The translations under genes were made by a program, and so were the position numbers. The notes under the pieces were generated by a model, which saw only the letters and a program-made list of their open reading frames with translations, was not told where the DNA came from and made no database searches. Shown piece by piece: positions 19,028 to 28,580 of a stretch of DNA of 64,000 nucleotides (position 1 is its first letter; each line of letters begins with the position of its first letter). The DNA lies in assembly GCA_023954075.1 (NCBI GenBank), contig JAMLIV010000001.1:248001-312000 (forward strand), in the 5' to 3' direction. Origin of the DNA: Lysobacteraceae bacterium. GTDB lineage: Bacteria; Pseudomonadota; Gammaproteobacteria; Xanthomonadales; Xanthomonadaceae.

Positions 19028-20143
19028 ATGAAACGCGACTACTACGAAATCCTGGGCGTGGCCAAAAGCGCCGGCGACGATGAGCTGAAGAAGGCCTATC
19101 GCCGCTGCGCGATGAAGTACCACCCGGACCGCAATCCGGGGGATGCCAGCGCCGAGGCCGCGTTCAAGGAGTGCAAGGAAGCCTATGAGGTGCTGGCCGA
19201 TCCGGCCAGGCGCCGCATGTACGATCAGCACGGCCACGCCGCGTTCGAGCAGGGCATGGGCGGCGGCGGCGGCGGTGCCGACTTCGGCGACATCTTCGGC
19301 GACATCTTCGGCGACATCTTCGGCGGCGCGCGTGGACGTCAGCAGGCGCGACGCGGGGCGGACCTGCGCTACGTGATCGAGTTGGACCTTCAGGACGCCG
19401 TCTTCGGCGTGGAGCGCACCATCCAGGTGCCCACGCTGGTGTCGTGCGAGGGCTGCAAGGGCTCGGGCTCCGAGGATGGCAAGACCGACACCTGCCCCAC
19501 CTGCCGTGGTCATGGTCGGGTGCGGATGCAGCAGGGCATCTTCGCGGTGCAGCAGGTGTGCCCGGCCTGCGGCGGCAGCGGACGCCACATCGTCAATCCC
19601 TGCAAGGACTGCGACGGGCACGGCCGCGTCGAGCGTGAAAAGACCCTGCAGGTCAAGATTCCCGCCGGCGTGGACAACGGCGACCGCATCCGCCTGGCGG
19701 GTGAAGGCGAGGCCGGACCGGCCGGCACCCAGCCCGGCGATCTCTACGTCGAGGTGCGCGTTCGCGAGCACGCGATCTTCCAGCGCGATGGCGATGACCT
19801 CTATTGCGAGCTGCCGATCCGCCTGTCGCAGGCGGCGCTGGGCGCGCAGATCGAGGTGCCGACGCTCGATGGCATGGTCGAGCTGAAGATTCCCGCCGAG
19901 ACCCAGACCGGCAAGCTGTTTCGCCTGCGTGGCAAGGGCGTGAAGTCGGTGCGCAGCCACGCGCCCGGCGATCTCATGTGCCGCGTGGTGGTGGAAACCC
20001 CGGTCAACCTCACCCGCCGCCAGCGCGAGCTGCTGGCGGACTTCGAGGCCACGTTCGAGGGCGAAAAGGGCGCCGCGCATTCGCCGCGTTCGAGCACCTT
20101 CCTGGATGGCGTCAAGGCGTTCTGGTCGCGCATGACGTCGTGA
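19028..20143 (+). CDS. dnaJ: Chaperone protein DnaJ
   Basis: 371 aa. It stimulates the ATPase of DnaK and delivers substrates. The J domain ([14 protein letters not shown] in [11 protein letters not shown]) is followed by a Gly-rich segment containing a threefold GDIF repeat, the zinc-binding domain with four CxxCxGxG motifs ([32 protein letters not shown]) and the C-terminal substrate-binding beta domains ([21 protein letters not shown]). ATG 19028 gives the exact family start. The spacer from dnaK is repeat-filled, so dnaJ expression probably depends on read-through or its own promoter. Confidence 0.98.
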   Translation: MKRDYYEILGVAKSAGDDELKKAYRRCAMKYHPDRNPGDASAEAAFKECKEAYEVLADPARRRMYDQHGHAAFEQGMGGGGGGADFGDIFGDIFGDIFGGARGRQQARRGADLRYVIELDLQDAVFGVERTIQVPTLVSCEGCKGSGSEDGKTDTCPTCRGHGRVRMQQGIFAVQQVCPACGGSGRHIVNPCKDCDGHGRVEREKTLQVKIPAGVDNGDRIRLAGEGEAGPAGTQPGDLYVEVRVREHAIFQRDGDDLYCELPIRLSQAALGAQIEVPTLDGMVELKIPAETQTGKLFRLRGKGVKSVRSHAPGDLMCRVVVETPVNLTRRQRELLADFEATFEGEKGAAHSPRSSTFLDGVKAFWSRMTS

Positions 20144-20311
20144 TGGCATCGGGGCCGAATCAGCCAACAGCAGGGCGCGGCCGCTGCGGGTACGAAGCGC
20201 GGCATGATGGAAAGTCGCTGACCGGGTGGCGGTGCGCGAGCTGGTCTTCCCGCAGGTCCGCGGGGACCGCCGGGCCATCACCTGCGCTGCCACGAGTGGA
20301 CTTGCCACAGA

Positions 20312-20791
20312 ATGAAACGCAAAGAAGTCTCATCGATCCTGTTCGTCTGCATGGGCAACATCTGCCGCTCGCCGCTGGCCGAGGGCATCGCCCGCGTCGC
20401 GTTGCGCGATGCCGGGCTGACGCTGGCGCTCGATTCGGCCGGGACGCACGACTACCACGTCGGTGCGCCGCCGGACGCGCGCGCGCGCCGCATCGCGCGG
20501 GAGATCGACTGCGGCATCGAGGACCTGCGCGCGCGCCAGGTGGCGGCACGGGACTTCGGTGGCTTCGATCTGATCCTCGCCGCCGACCGCGCCAACCTCG
20601 CCTGGCTGCATCAGCATCGTCCGGCCGCGACCGGCGGCGAGCTGGATCTGCTGCTGCCCTGGTGCGGCGCTGCGGCTGGAACCGAGGTGCCCGATCCTTA
20701 CTACGGCGGATTGGGCGACTTCCGCCAAGTGGCTTCCATGCTGCACGCGGCGATGCCCGGCCTGATTGCGCGCTTGCGGGATCGGGCCTGA
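20312..20791 (+). CDS. Low-molecular-weight protein-tyrosine phosphatase
   Basis: 159 aa. The P-loop CMGNICRS (C-x5-R-S, residues about 13-20) near the N-terminus and the DPYYG loop (general acid Asp) near the C-terminus are the catalytic elements of the LMW-PTP family, which dephosphorylates phosphotyrosine or, in a related branch, arsenate. The PTP assignment rests on the DPYYG loop. No exopolysaccharide tyrosine kinase gene is adjacent, so the substrate is unknown; the neighbours (dnaJ, a thioredoxin/NHL protein) do not suggest one. Confidence 0.9.
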   Translation: MKRKEVSSILFVCMGNICRSPLAEGIARVALRDAGLTLALDSAGTHDYHVGAPPDARARRIAREIDCGIEDLRARQVAARDFGGFDLILAADRANLAWLHQHRPAATGGELDLLLPWCGAAAGTEVPDPYYGGLGDFRQVASMLHAAMPGLIARLRDRA

Positions 20792-20842
20792 TCCCGATAA
20801 TGGTCCAATGATGCGCGGGCTTTCCGCGCAACAGGCCTGCTG

Positions 20843-22270
20843 ATGACCGAATCCCCGCTGGCTCCCGATCTTCCTCCCGCGCTGGACTGGGTCAACGCGG
20901 CACCGCTGCGCATCTCGGCGCTGCGCGGCCGCTTGGCCGCGCTGGTCTTCTGGCACACGGGATCGGCCACCTCGGCCAACGCCCTGGCCGACATCGGCTA
21001 TCTCCAGACCAAGTACGCCGATGGCCTGAGCGTGATCGGCATCCACACGCCGAAGTTCGATGCCCAGCGCGAGCTCGACCTCGTGGCGCGGGCGGTGAAC
21101 CGGCTGGGCGTGCGCTTTCCGGTGGCGAGCGACCCGGATGCGGTGGCCTGGCAGCACTACGGTATCCGCGCCTGGCCCTCGGTGGCGCTGGTCGACGCGT
21201 TCGGGCGGCTGGTGGACATCATCGCCGGAGACCGGCAGCGCGAAGTGCTTGAACAGCGGATCGTGGAACTCCTGGACGATGCCGGCGAGCGCGGCGTTCG
21301 GGTCTACGAGAACGCGCAGCCCGCGCTGCGCCCCGAGCCGATGCGCGAACTGTGTTTTCCTACCGCGCTGGCGCTCACGCCGCAGCGGCTTTACGTCTGC
21401 GACAGCGGGCACCATCGCGTGATGGAGTGCAGCCACGAGGGTCAGGTGCTGCGCGTCTTCGGCTCAGGCTCGGCGGGGTTCGAGGACGGGCCGGGCATCC
21501 AGGCGAGCTTCCAGTCGCCGGGCGGTCTGGTGGTGCTCAAGGATGCCCTGTATGTCTCGGACGTCGGCAACCACGCGATCCGCCGCATCCAGCTGGGCAC
21601 CGGGCAGGTCGATACGCTGTTGGGCCAGGGATCGCCGGGAACGCCGCAGGCGGTCGCCAACTTCCGCGAGAGCCCCGTGCTGCTCGATCGCCCGTGCGGT
21701 CTTGCGGCCAACTTCGACCGTCTCTACATCGCGATGGCGGGCGCGAACCAGGTCTGGGAGGCGGATCTGACCCGCTTCGGGTTCCGCACGCTCGCAGGGT
21801 CCGGACGGCTGGCGCTGGCTGACGGTACCGGCGCGCTGGCCGCGTTCGCGCAGCCGATGGGCCTGGCGGTACTGCAGCACACGCTGTATGTGGCCGACGG
21901 CCAGGCTTCGGCGCTGCGCAGCCTGCATCTGGGCAGCGGGATGGTGCAGACCCTGATCGGGCTGGGCCTGTTCGATTTCGGCCAGGCCAGCGGCAAGCGC
22001 CCGACCGCGCGCCTGCAGTACCCGGTGGGCATCGCGCTCGATCCCAAATCGCCGGTGCTGTGGGTGGCCGACTGCTACAACGATGCCATCGCGATGCTGC
22101 GGCTGGGTGCCGGCGAGCTGACCCATCTGCCGGTGGACTATCCCCTGCGTCGCCCGACCGCCGTGGTCAGCGACGGTGCGCGGCTGTGGGTTTCCAACAC
22201 CGACGCGCACGAAGTGCTGCGCGTGGATCTTGCCTCGCGCGAGGCCGTCGTTCTGCCGATGACGGCATGA
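20843..22270 (+). CDS. Thioredoxin-like domain fused to NHL repeats (NHLRC2-like)
   Basis: 475 aa. The N-terminal 150 residues have a thioredoxin-like fold (LRISALRGRLAALVFWHTGSA, YGIRAWPSVALVDAFGRLV), but the usual CxxC is replaced by TGSATS, so a classic redox role is unlikely. Residues about 175-470 contain five or six NHL-type beta-propeller blades (ALTPQRLYVCDSGHHRVMEC, DALYVSDVGNHAIRRIQL, LWVADCYNDAIAML, LWVSNTDAHEVLRVDL). This matches bacterial NHLRC2-type proteins, whose role is unclear. No signal peptide is present, so it is probably cytoplasmic. Confidence 0.85.
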   Translation: MTESPLAPDLPPALDWVNAAPLRISALRGRLAALVFWHTGSATSANALADIGYLQTKYADGLSVIGIHTPKFDAQRELDLVARAVNRLGVRFPVASDPDAVAWQHYGIRAWPSVALVDAFGRLVDIIAGDRQREVLEQRIVELLDDAGERGVRVYENAQPALRPEPMRELCFPTALALTPQRLYVCDSGHHRVMECSHEGQVLRVFGSGSAGFEDGPGIQASFQSPGGLVVLKDALYVSDVGNHAIRRIQLGTGQVDTLLGQGSPGTPQAVANFRESPVLLDRPCGLAANFDRLYIAMAGANQVWEADLTRFGFRTLAGSGRLALADGTGALAAFAQPMGLAVLQHTLYVADGQASALRSLHLGSGMVQTLIGLGLFDFGQASGKRPTARLQYPVGIALDPKSPVLWVADCYNDAIAMLRLGAGELTHLPVDYPLRRPTAVVSDGARLWVSNTDAHEVLRVDLASREAVVLPMTA

Positions 22271-22298
22271 TGGGCACCGGCTGAAACCGGGGCGGGCG

Positions 22299-24179
22299 AT
22301 GCGCGGTTCGAACGACGAACGGGCCCGGAGCCCGGGTGAGGATGCCCCCGGATTCGACGGCAAGCGCTTCGCGCGCGAGCTGACCACCGCGCCCGGCGTC
22401 TACCGCATGTACGCGGCCGACGACAGCGTGCTCTACGTCGGCAAGGCGGCCTCGCTGAAGAAGCGCGTGGCGAGCTATTTCGTCACCGCCGAGCGCAGCC
22501 CGCGCCAGCGCGCGATGCTGGCCCAGGTCGCGCGCATGGAGGTCACCGTCACGCGCACCGAAGGCGAGGCACTGCTGCTGGAGAACCAGCTCATCAAGTC
22601 GCTCAAGCCGCGCTACAACGTGCTGCTGCGCGATGACAAGAGCTATCCGTACATCTACATCTCGACCCAGGATGAATTTCCGCGCATCACCTTCTATCGC
22701 GGTACGCGCAGCCTGCCGGGGCGCTTCTTCGGGCCGTACCCGAGCTCCTCGGCGGTGCGCGAGACGCTCAACCTGATCCACAAGCTGTTCAAGCTGCGCT
22801 CCTGCGAGGACAGCGTGTTCCGCAACCGCAGCCGCCCCTGCCTGCAGTACCAGATCGGACGCTGCAGCGCGCCGTGCGTGGGGCTCATCAGCGCCGAGGA
22901 CTACCGCGCCAACGTGCGCCGCGCCGAGCTGTTCCTCGACGGGCGCAGCGATGCGCTGGTCGATGAACTGGCCGTGGCGATGGAGGCGGCCAGCGTGGCG
23001 CTGGAGTTCGAGCGCGCCGCACAGCTGCGCGACCAGATCGCCAGCCTGCGCAGGATGCAGGCGCGCCAGTACGTTGATGGCGAGCAGGTCGACATGGATG
23101 TGCTGGCCTGCGCCATCGACCGCGGCGCGGCCTGCGTGGTGCTGCTGTGCTTTCGCGGCGGCATGAACCAGGGCACGCGCAGCTACTTCCCGCGCACCAA
23201 TGGTGCCGACGAACCGGGCGAGGTGCTCGAGGCCTTCGTCTCGCAGTACTACGGCAGCCAGCTGCCGCCGCGCGAGGTCATCCTCAGCCACCCGATCGCC
23301 GAGCAAGCGCTGATCGAAACGGTGCTGGGCGAGCGCCGCGGCGGGCGCGTCGCGCTCAAGTCCTCGGTGCGCGCCGAGCGCGCGCGCTACCTGGATCTCG
23401 CCATGCAGAACGCGAAGATCGCGCTGGCCGCGCGGCAGGGCAGCGAGGCGACCCAGCGCGCCCGCATCGATGCCCTGTGCGAGCTGCTGGCGCTCGACGG
23501 CCCGCCGCGCCGCATCGAGTGTTTCGACATCAGCCACACCCAGGGCGAGGCCACCGTGGCTTCATGCGTGGTGTTCGATGCCGACGGGCCGGTGCGCGGC
23601 CAGTACCGGCGCTTCAACATCGCCGGGATCACGCCGGGCGACGACTACGCCGCGATGCGCCAGGCGCTCACGCGCCGCTTCCTGCGCGCCAGGGAGGAGG
23701 GCGTGCTGCCGGATCTGCTGCTGATCGACGGCGGCCGGGGACAGCTGGCGCAGGCCATGGAGGTGCTGGGGGAGCTGGACATCGGAAACATCACCCTCGT
23801 GGGCGTGGCCAAGGGCGCGGCGCGCCGCGCCGGCGATGAAACCCTGGTGCTGGGCGATGGCCGTGAACTGCATCCGGGTGCCGATTCACCTGCGCTGCAC
23901 TTGATCGCCCAGGTGCGCGATGAGGCCCATCGTTTCGCCATCACCGGACACCGCGGGCGGCGCGCCAGGACGCGCGAGCACAGCCGGCTGGAGGATATTC
24001 CGGGCATCGGCCCGCGTCGCCGCGCTATGCTTCTGCGGCATTTTGGCGGCCTTGCCGAGCTCAAGGCTGCCGGCGTCGAGGAGATTGCACGCGTGGAAGG
24101 CATCAACATGGCCCTGGCCCAGCGCCTCTGGAGGGCGCTGCACGGCGTCCCCGATCCGACCGATCAGGGGCCCGCGTGA
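22299..24179 (+). CDS. uvrC: Excinuclease ABC subunit C
   Basis: 626 aa. UvrC makes both incisions around bulky lesions in nucleotide excision repair. The GIY-YIG nuclease domain is at the N-terminus (TAPGVYRMYAADDSVLYVGKA), followed by the Cys-containing linker (YQIGRCSAPCVG), the UVR motif (FERAAQLRDQIASLRRMQ), the RNase H-like second nuclease (RRIECFDISHTQGEATVASC, LLIDGGRGQL) and tandem helix-hairpin-helix motifs (LEDIPGIGPRRRAMLLRHFGG). It overlaps pgsA by four bases (GTGA), the gene order of many gammaproteobacteria. Confidence 0.97.
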   Translation: MRGSNDERARSPGEDAPGFDGKRFARELTTAPGVYRMYAADDSVLYVGKAASLKKRVASYFVTAERSPRQRAMLAQVARMEVTVTRTEGEALLLENQLIKSLKPRYNVLLRDDKSYPYIYISTQDEFPRITFYRGTRSLPGRFFGPYPSSSAVRETLNLIHKLFKLRSCEDSVFRNRSRPCLQYQIGRCSAPCVGLISAEDYRANVRRAELFLDGRSDALVDELAVAMEAASVALEFERAAQLRDQIASLRRMQARQYVDGEQVDMDVLACAIDRGAACVVLLCFRGGMNQGTRSYFPRTNGADEPGEVLEAFVSQYYGSQLPPREVILSHPIAEQALIETVLGERRGGRVALKSSVRAERARYLDLAMQNAKIALAARQGSEATQRARIDALCELLALDGPPRRIECFDISHTQGEATVASCVVFDADGPVRGQYRRFNIAGITPGDDYAAMRQALTRRFLRAREEGVLPDLLLIDGGRGQLAQAMEVLGELDIGNITLVGVAKGAARRAGDETLVLGDGRELHPGADSPALHLIAQVRDEAHRFAITGHRGRRARTREHSRLEDIPGIGPRRRAMLLRHFGGLAELKAAGVEEIARVEGINMALAQRLWRALHGVPDPTDQGPA

Positions 24180-24769
24180 AGCTCACCATCCCGACCCTGC
24201 TGACGCTGTTCCGCATCGCGCTGATTCCGGTGCTCGTGGTGGTGTTCTACCTGCCCTATTCCTGGACCCACATCGCCGCCGCGCTCATCTTTGCGCTGGG
24301 AGCGCTCACCGACTGGCTCGACGGCTGGATTGCGCGCCGCTACCGGATGTACTCGGCGTTCGGTGCCTTCCTCGATCCGGTGGCTGACAAGCTGATGGTG
24401 ACGGTGGCGCTGTTCCTGATCGTGCAGGCGCACCCGACGCCGTGGATGGCGCTCTGGGCGGCGGTCATCGTCGGACGCGAGATCGCGGTGTCGGCGCTGC
24501 GCGAGTGGATGGCGGAAGTCGGCCAGCGCGCGCGCGTGAAGGTGGCCTGGATCGGCAAGTTCAAGACCGTGGTGCAAATGGTGGCGCTGATCTTCCTGCT
24601 GTACTCCGTGGTGCCGGACAAGCCCGGCCGGGTCGCGCCCTGGATGGGCGGCCCGATCTTCCATATCGGCGATTGGCTGCTGGCCGTGGCGGCCCTCCTC
24701 ACTCTGTGGTCGGGTTTCCAGTACTTGCGCGCGGCCTGGCCCGCGCTGCGCGACGCGCCGGACGAATAG
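24176..24769 (+). CDS. pgsA: CDP-diacylglycerol-glycerol-3-phosphate 3-phosphatidyltransferase
   Basis: 197 aa. It catalyses the committed step of phosphatidylglycerol synthesis in the inner membrane. The CDP-alcohol phosphotransferase signature D-G-x2-A-R-x8-G-x3-D-x3-D is complete: DGWIARRYRMYSAFGAFLDPVAD. Four to five transmembrane helices are visible. The GTG start overlaps the uvrC stop, so the two are coupled. The pgsA gene is followed by tRNA-Gly and tRNA-Cys as in Escherichia coli. Confidence 0.96.
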   Translation: MKLTIPTLLTLFRIALIPVLVVVFYLPYSWTHIAAALIFALGALTDWLDGWIARRYRMYSAFGAFLDPVADKLMVTVALFLIVQAHPTPWMALWAAVIVGREIAVSALREWMAEVGQRARVKVAWIGKFKTVVQMVALIFLLYSVVPDKPGRVAPWMGGPIFHIGDWLLAVAALLTLWSGFQYLRAAWPALRDAPDE

Positions 24770-24990
24770 GCGCGGCATTCCCGACGCTTTGCGGTGCCCC
24801 GCTCCGGGTTAGGCTCGAACCCCGCGGGAGGGTGCGGCTTGGACGAGAAAACCATGGTCAGGATGATTTTTCGCGGTGGCCTTGCCTCACCGATGCGGTT
24901 GCCGCGGGGCGCGGCTGCTTCGGCCACGGACGCGGCATGTCGCCGTAGGGCAGCAAGCGCCGGGGCGATGCGCCCCACGGCAAGCACTGA

Positions 24991-25350
24991 CCGTGGATCG
25001 TCGACCACTACTACAACGCCAGCGGTGCCGGCAACGCCGCCGGTACCGCGCACGCCCACCTCCTGATGGGCGCGAGCCTGTACCGCAGCGGCGTGGGCTA
25101 TATCGACGACGGCGCAAACGACGCGCCGGTCTCGCTCGCCCCGGGAACCCACGCCGTGACCCGCGATTTCCGGGTCCCGCCCGGCACGCCGGCGGGCAGC
25201 TACGGCTTGTGGGTCTCGCTGTATCTGGACGAGAACGGATCGATCAGCGTGGCAGACTTTCCCATAGTGCTGCAAACGGTGTCTGCGACCGTGACGATCC
25301 AGGACCCCGGCAGCGGCATCTTTGCCGATGACTTCGAAGATGGCCCATGA
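24991..25350 (+). pseudogene. 3' remnant of a secreted protein gene
   Basis: After an in-frame TGA at 24988 the frame is open for 119 codons and reads DHYYNASGAGNAAG, LLMGASLYRSGVGYIDDGAN, LAPGTHAVTRDFRVPPGTPA, SYGLWVSLYLDENGSIS and ends GSGIFADDFEDGP. It looks like the C-terminal beta-sandwich of an exported protein. A plausible beginning (ATG 24854) lies in another frame and is garbled. There is no ribosome-binding site before the internal ATG at 25066. I interpret 24854-25350 as a decayed gene. The ending IFADDFEDG resembles a motif in other exported proteins here. Confidence 0.5.
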
Positions 25351-25413
25351 GGCAGGCGGCCCATTGCCGCTTCGCCGACCGTGCGTTTGCACGCTTTGCG
25401 GCGCTGCCGCATA

Positions 25414-25441
25414 TTGACATCGACACGATCTCGTCTAGAAT
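25414..25441 (+). promoter_or_regulatory. Promoter of the tRNA-Gly/tRNA-Cys genes
   Basis: TTGACA (25414-25419) and TAGAAT (25436-25441) are 16 bases apart, with the tRNA-Gly gene beginning 12 bases later. It is a near-consensus sigma-70 promoter. Confidence 0.85.
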
Positions 25442-25452
25442 GGTCCGACAAC

Positions 25453-25528
<76 letters not shown>

Positions 25529-25613
25529 AACGCGGTCGAAGCCCCGGTTCGCCGGGGTTTCGCATTTATGGATCGCCCTCCGATCCACGCCGCCGCACGC
25601 GGTGAACGCCTCC

Positions 25614-25687
25614 GGCCTGGTGGCAGAGTGGTCATGCAGCGGACTGCAAATCCGCGTACGCCGGTTCGATTCCGACCCAGGCCTCCA
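25614..25687 (+). tRNA. tRNA-Cys (anticodon GCA)
   Basis: 74 nt including an encoded CCA. The acceptor stem pairs GGCCTGG with CCAGGCC, the anticodon arm is CGGACTGCAAATCCG with GCA, and the T arm carries GGTTCGATTCC. It is probably co-transcribed with tRNA-Gly 86 bp upstream. The leucine tRNA that follows in enterobacteria is absent. Confidence 0.97.
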
Positions 25688-25702
25688 TAGCGTCGAACAC
25701 GG

Positions 25703-25727
25703 AAAGCCCGCCCGCACGCGGGCTTTT
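25703..25727 (+). terminator. Intrinsic terminator after tRNA-Cys
   Basis: AAAGCCCGC/GCGGGCTTT stem with a CCGCAC loop and a TTTT run. It separates the tRNA genes from convergent rnt. Confidence 0.85.
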
Positions 25728-25744
25728 CGTCGTGCGGCGAGCGT

Positions 25745-26401
25745 TCAGGCCGAGGATGCGGTGTCCTGCAGCGACAGCGTGCGCCAGCGGTTGACGATGC
25801 GGCAGAAGAGCGCGGCGGTGATTTCCGCGTCGTAGATGGCCGAGTGGGCCTGGTTGGCGTCCCACGCCAGGCCGGCCGCCTCGGTTGCCTTGGCCAGCAC
25901 CGTCTGGCCGTAGGCAAGGCCGGCCAGGGCCACGGTGTCGAAGCTGCTGAACGGGTGGAACGGGTTGCGCTTGTGCGCCACGCGCAGGGCGGCGGCGTTG
26001 ATGAAGCCCAGGTCGAAACCGGCGTTGTGACCGACCAGGATCGCGCGGTTGCAGCCGGCCTCGCGCACCGCCAGACGCACGCCGCTGAAGATGTGGTCGA
26101 GCGCGGCGCGTTCGGACAGCGCCGCGCGCAGTGGGTTGTGCGGGTCGATGCCGGTGATGTCGAGCGAGCGGGGATCGAGTTCGGCACCGGGGAAAGGCGC
26201 GACGTGGGCGTGCAGGGTGGTGCCGGGAACGGCAAGTCCGGCGGTATCGAGCGTGACGGGCACCGCGGCGATTTCCAGCAGCGCGTGGCGATTGCAGTCG
26301 AAGCCGCCGGTTTCCACATCCACCACCACGGGCAGGAAGCCACGAAAGCGCGCGGCGATGGTGCTGGCGAAGGCGGCACCGTAGTCGGGGGAATCGGTCA
26401 T
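25745..26401 (-). CDS. rnt: Ribonuclease T
   Basis: 218 aa. RNase T is a DEDD-family 3' exoribonuclease that trims tRNA 3' ends and matures 5S and 23S rRNA. Exo I is [11 protein letters not shown], Exo II is [13 protein letters not shown] and Exo III is [11 protein letters not shown] (the DEDDh histidine is in HSAIYD). The family N-terminus ([15 protein letters not shown]) is exact. It sits head-to-tail behind hvfC with a 64-bp gap and converges on the tRNA genes. Confidence 0.94.
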   Translation of the reverse strand: MTDSPDYGAAFASTIAARFRGFLPVVVDVETGGFDCNRHALLEIAAVPVTLDTAGLAVPGTTLHAHVAPFPGAELDPRSLDITGIDPHNPLRAALSERAALDHIFSGVRLAVREAGCNRAILVGHNAGFDLGFINAAALRVAHKRNPFHPFSSFDTVALAGLAYGQTVLAKATEAAGLAWDANQAHSAIYDAEITAALFCRIVNRWRTLSLQDTASSA

Positions 26402-26465
26402 CGGGAAAGTTTAGAGCGTGCCATGCGCTTTTGCGCGCCGCGCCGCCGCCGCGCGCAGCCTCCGT

Positions 26466-27218
26466 TCACGCGCGCCGCGTGCCGCAGATGGCACCGCGGT
26501 CATGCAGTTCATGCAGCCGCGCGATGGCCTGGGTACGCAGCGCCGCAGCGTCCTCGCGACCGCCGACGAGGTGTTCGATCAGCTGCAAGCCGGAGCGGAT
26601 TGCCGGCGCATCGTGCAGGGCCTGCAGCAGGGCATGGGTGAGGGCGTCGATCGCGTGGAAGTGGATGGCGTCGTCCGCATCGCGCCGCACGAGCAGAAAA
26701 GTGGGCGCCGCAGGCGGCTCCTGCGGCTGGAATGCCGGGGTGATGCGGTGCACCGGGAAGCGATAGGCCAGCGGCCAGGCCAGCGGCGAGGCCACGGGTA
26801 CGCCGTTCAGCAGGTCACCGTCGGGATCGACGTCCGCCGGCACGGTATCGGCCTCGTCCAGCGCCAGCGCCAGCTCGATCCATTCGTAGTGCGCCAGCTC
26901 GTGCAGAAAGGGCGGCTGCGCCGGGCGCGTGTCGAGCCAGTCGAGGAATTCGCGCCCCAGTCCGGGAAAGAGCGGCGTGCGACAGCGGTGTTCGCGCTGG
27001 AAATCGTGGACCAGCGTTTCCCAGCCGGTTTCCCCGAGGATCGCGCGCAGCACAGGGAAGGTGCCGCCGACCAGATCGCGCAGGGTGTTGAAGAACAGTT
27101 CGCGGTAGAGCGCGATGCGTGCGGGCGCGGCCGGCACGGGTTCGGCATGCGCCGGATCGCGCAGGTTTGCCGCGAAGATCGCCTGCTGCTGCGCCAGGCG
27201 GGACAGCTCAGGCGACAC
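26466..27218 (-). CDS. hvfC: HvfC/BufC-like RiPP maturation partner (DUF2063)
   Basis: 250 aa from GTG 27218, which has AAGGAG eight bases upstream; an ATG at 27248 would overlap hvfB by 41 bases. The DUF2063 (putative DNA-binding/RiPP recognition) domain is at the N-terminus: [58 protein letters not shown]. Proteins of this family act with the DUF692 (MNIO) enzyme and are needed for peptide modification, presumably by binding the precursor. The C-terminal domain ([32 protein letters not shown]) matches the usual second half. Last gene of the hvfABC operon. Confidence 0.88.
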   Translation of the reverse strand: MSPELSRLAQQQAIFAANLRDPAHAEPVPAAPARIALYRELFFNTLRDLVGGTFPVLRAILGETGWETLVHDFQREHRCRTPLFPGLGREFLDWLDTRPAQPPFLHELAHYEWIELALALDEADTVPADVDPDGDLLNGVPVASPLAWPLAYRFPVHRITPAFQPQEPPAAPTFLLVRRDADDAIHFHAIDALTHALLQALHDAPAIRSGLQLIEHLVGGREDAAALRTQAIARLHELHDRGAICGTRRA

Positions 27219-28071
27219 GCGCAGGCGCTCCTTCGGCCAGCGCGGCATCCTGCATCATGCGGATGGTGTCGATTTCCTCGAGCAGGACCGGCAGCGGCGG
27301 GATGTTGAAATCGCGCTCCAGCAGGGTCGGTCGCATGCCGGCGTGGCGGTAGGCCGCCGCGAGCAGCGACCAGACCGGATCGGTCACCGCCGCGCCGTGG
27401 GTGTCCACCAGCAGATCGGGGGCCTGTACGAAGTGGCCGGCCACGTGGATGTAGCACACCCGTTCCGGCGGCAGCGCGTGCAGGAAGGCGAGGGCGTCGT
27501 AGCCGTGGTTCAGCGCGTTGACGTGGATGTTGTTCACGTCCAGCAGCAGGCCGCAGTCGGCGTCGGCCAGCACCGCATTGATGAAGTCGATCTCGGGCAT
27601 TTCCTGCCAGGGCGCGGCGTAATAGGAGACGTTCTCCACCGCGATGCGCCGGCCCAGGGCGTCTTGCACCCGGGCGATGCGCGCCGCGGTGTGGCGCACG
27701 GCCTCCTCGGTGAACGGAATCGGTGCCAGGTCGTAGAGGTGACCTTCATCGGCGCACCAGCTCAGGTGTTCGCTGCAGATCGGCGCCTGCCAGCGATCCA
27801 GAAAGTCTTTCAGCGTCGCGACGAAGTCCATGTCGAGCGGCGCCGGGCCGCCGAGCGAGAGCGACAGGCCGTGGCAGACGATGGGATGGCGCTCGGCGAG
27901 TGCGGCGAAGGTCTTGCCGTGACGACCGCCCACGCCGATCCAGTTCTCCGGTGCCACTTCGAGGAAGTCCAGCGCGCCGGCCGGAGCCGCGAGCAGCGGC
28001 GCGGCCAGCGCGCGGCGCAGCCCGAGCCCTGCGGACCGGGCGGGCAGGGTGCGGGGCGATTCCGGTATCAC
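27208..28071 (-). CDS. hvfB: Multinuclear iron-dependent oxidase HvfB (MNIO, DUF692)
   Basis: 287 aa. MNIO enzymes use two or three iron ions and oxygen to modify cysteines in ribosomally made peptides; the HvfB branch makes oxazolone/thioamide (or thiooxazole) groups. Metal-ligand motifs of the TIM barrel are visible: [55 protein letters not shown] and DTHGAAV. It starts 19 bp after hvfA and overlaps hvfC, so all three are one operon. Confidence 0.93.
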   Translation of the reverse strand: MIPESPRTLPARSAGLGLRRALAAPLLAAPAGALDFLEVAPENWIGVGGRHGKTFAALAERHPIVCHGLSLSLGGPAPLDMDFVATLKDFLDRWQAPICSEHLSWCADEGHLYDLAPIPFTEEAVRHTAARIARVQDALGRRIAVENVSYYAAPWQEMPEIDFINAVLADADCGLLLDVNNIHVNALNHGYDALAFLHALPPERVCYIHVAGHFVQAPDLLVDTHGAAVTDPVWSLLAAAYRHAGMRPTLLERDFNIPPLPVLLEEIDTIRMMQDAALAEGAPARVA

Positions 28072-28090
28072 GATGCCGCGTCGCGCGGCG

Positions 28091-28498
28091 TCAGATCATG
28101 CCGCCGCACTTGCCTTCACCGCACTTGCCCTCACCGCACTTGCCTTCCTGATCGTCCTTGGCCGTTTCTGCCGCGGCGGCCTCGGCCGGGGCGTGGTGGT
28201 CGGCACCGCAGCTGCCTTCGTGGCCGTCCTTCATGTGCTGGAGATGCTCGGGATGATCCGCGCCGCACATGCCTTCCTTGCTGTCCTTCATGCGTTCGGC
28301 GTGTTCGGCGTGGCGGGCACCGCAGCGGTGCTCGTGCTCCGCCTTCTTGCCGTCATCCTGCGACTTCGCGGGCGCGTCCTCCACCAGCCCGTAGCCGGAA
28401 GGCAGATCGACGATGCCGGCCTGGGCGGCGGCGAGCCCGAACGCGCCGACGGCGGTAAGCGAGAGCATCAGCGGGGTGGCGAAACGGGAACGAGACAT
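28091..28498 (-). CDS. hvfA: Copper-binding RiPP precursor HvfA
   Basis: 135 aa. ATG 28498 follows AGGAG. A Sec signal peptide ([18 protein letters not shown]) is followed by a low-complexity, His/Glu/Lys-rich mature part with six cysteines, each in Cys-Gly: positions 59, 78, 97, 121, 126 and 131. The first three are exactly 19 residues apart and lie in repeats of the form CGAxHxEHxxxMKDxxEG; the last three are in the repeat [15 protein letters not shown], the EGKCG motif modified by HvfB in Haemophilus-type precursors. Modified HvfA binds copper in the periplasm. The extra His-rich repeats are unlike the short precursors I know. Confidence 0.92.
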   Translation of the reverse strand: MSRSRFATPLMLSLTAVGAFGLAAAQAGIVDLPSGYGLVEDAPAKSQDDGKKAEHEHRCGARHAEHAERMKDSKEGMCGADHPEHLQHMKDGHEGSCGADHHAPAEAAAAETAKDDQEGKCGEGKCGEGKCGGMI

Positions 28499-28580
28499 GG
28501 CGGCTCCTGCGGCCGGAAGGAAGGCGGCGATGATAGTCGAGCGGGGGGAACCTGCGCCGCTGCGGTGCACAACGGTGCCT

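Noticed and set aside
27219-27248. An upstream ATG start for hvfC
   Set aside because: It would overlap hvfB by 41 bases, whereas GTG 27218 has a well-placed AAGGAG.
28499-28580. An ECF-type promoter for hvfA (GGTTCC followed by an AT-rich stretch)
   Set aside because: The spacing and second box are not convincing enough to annotate.
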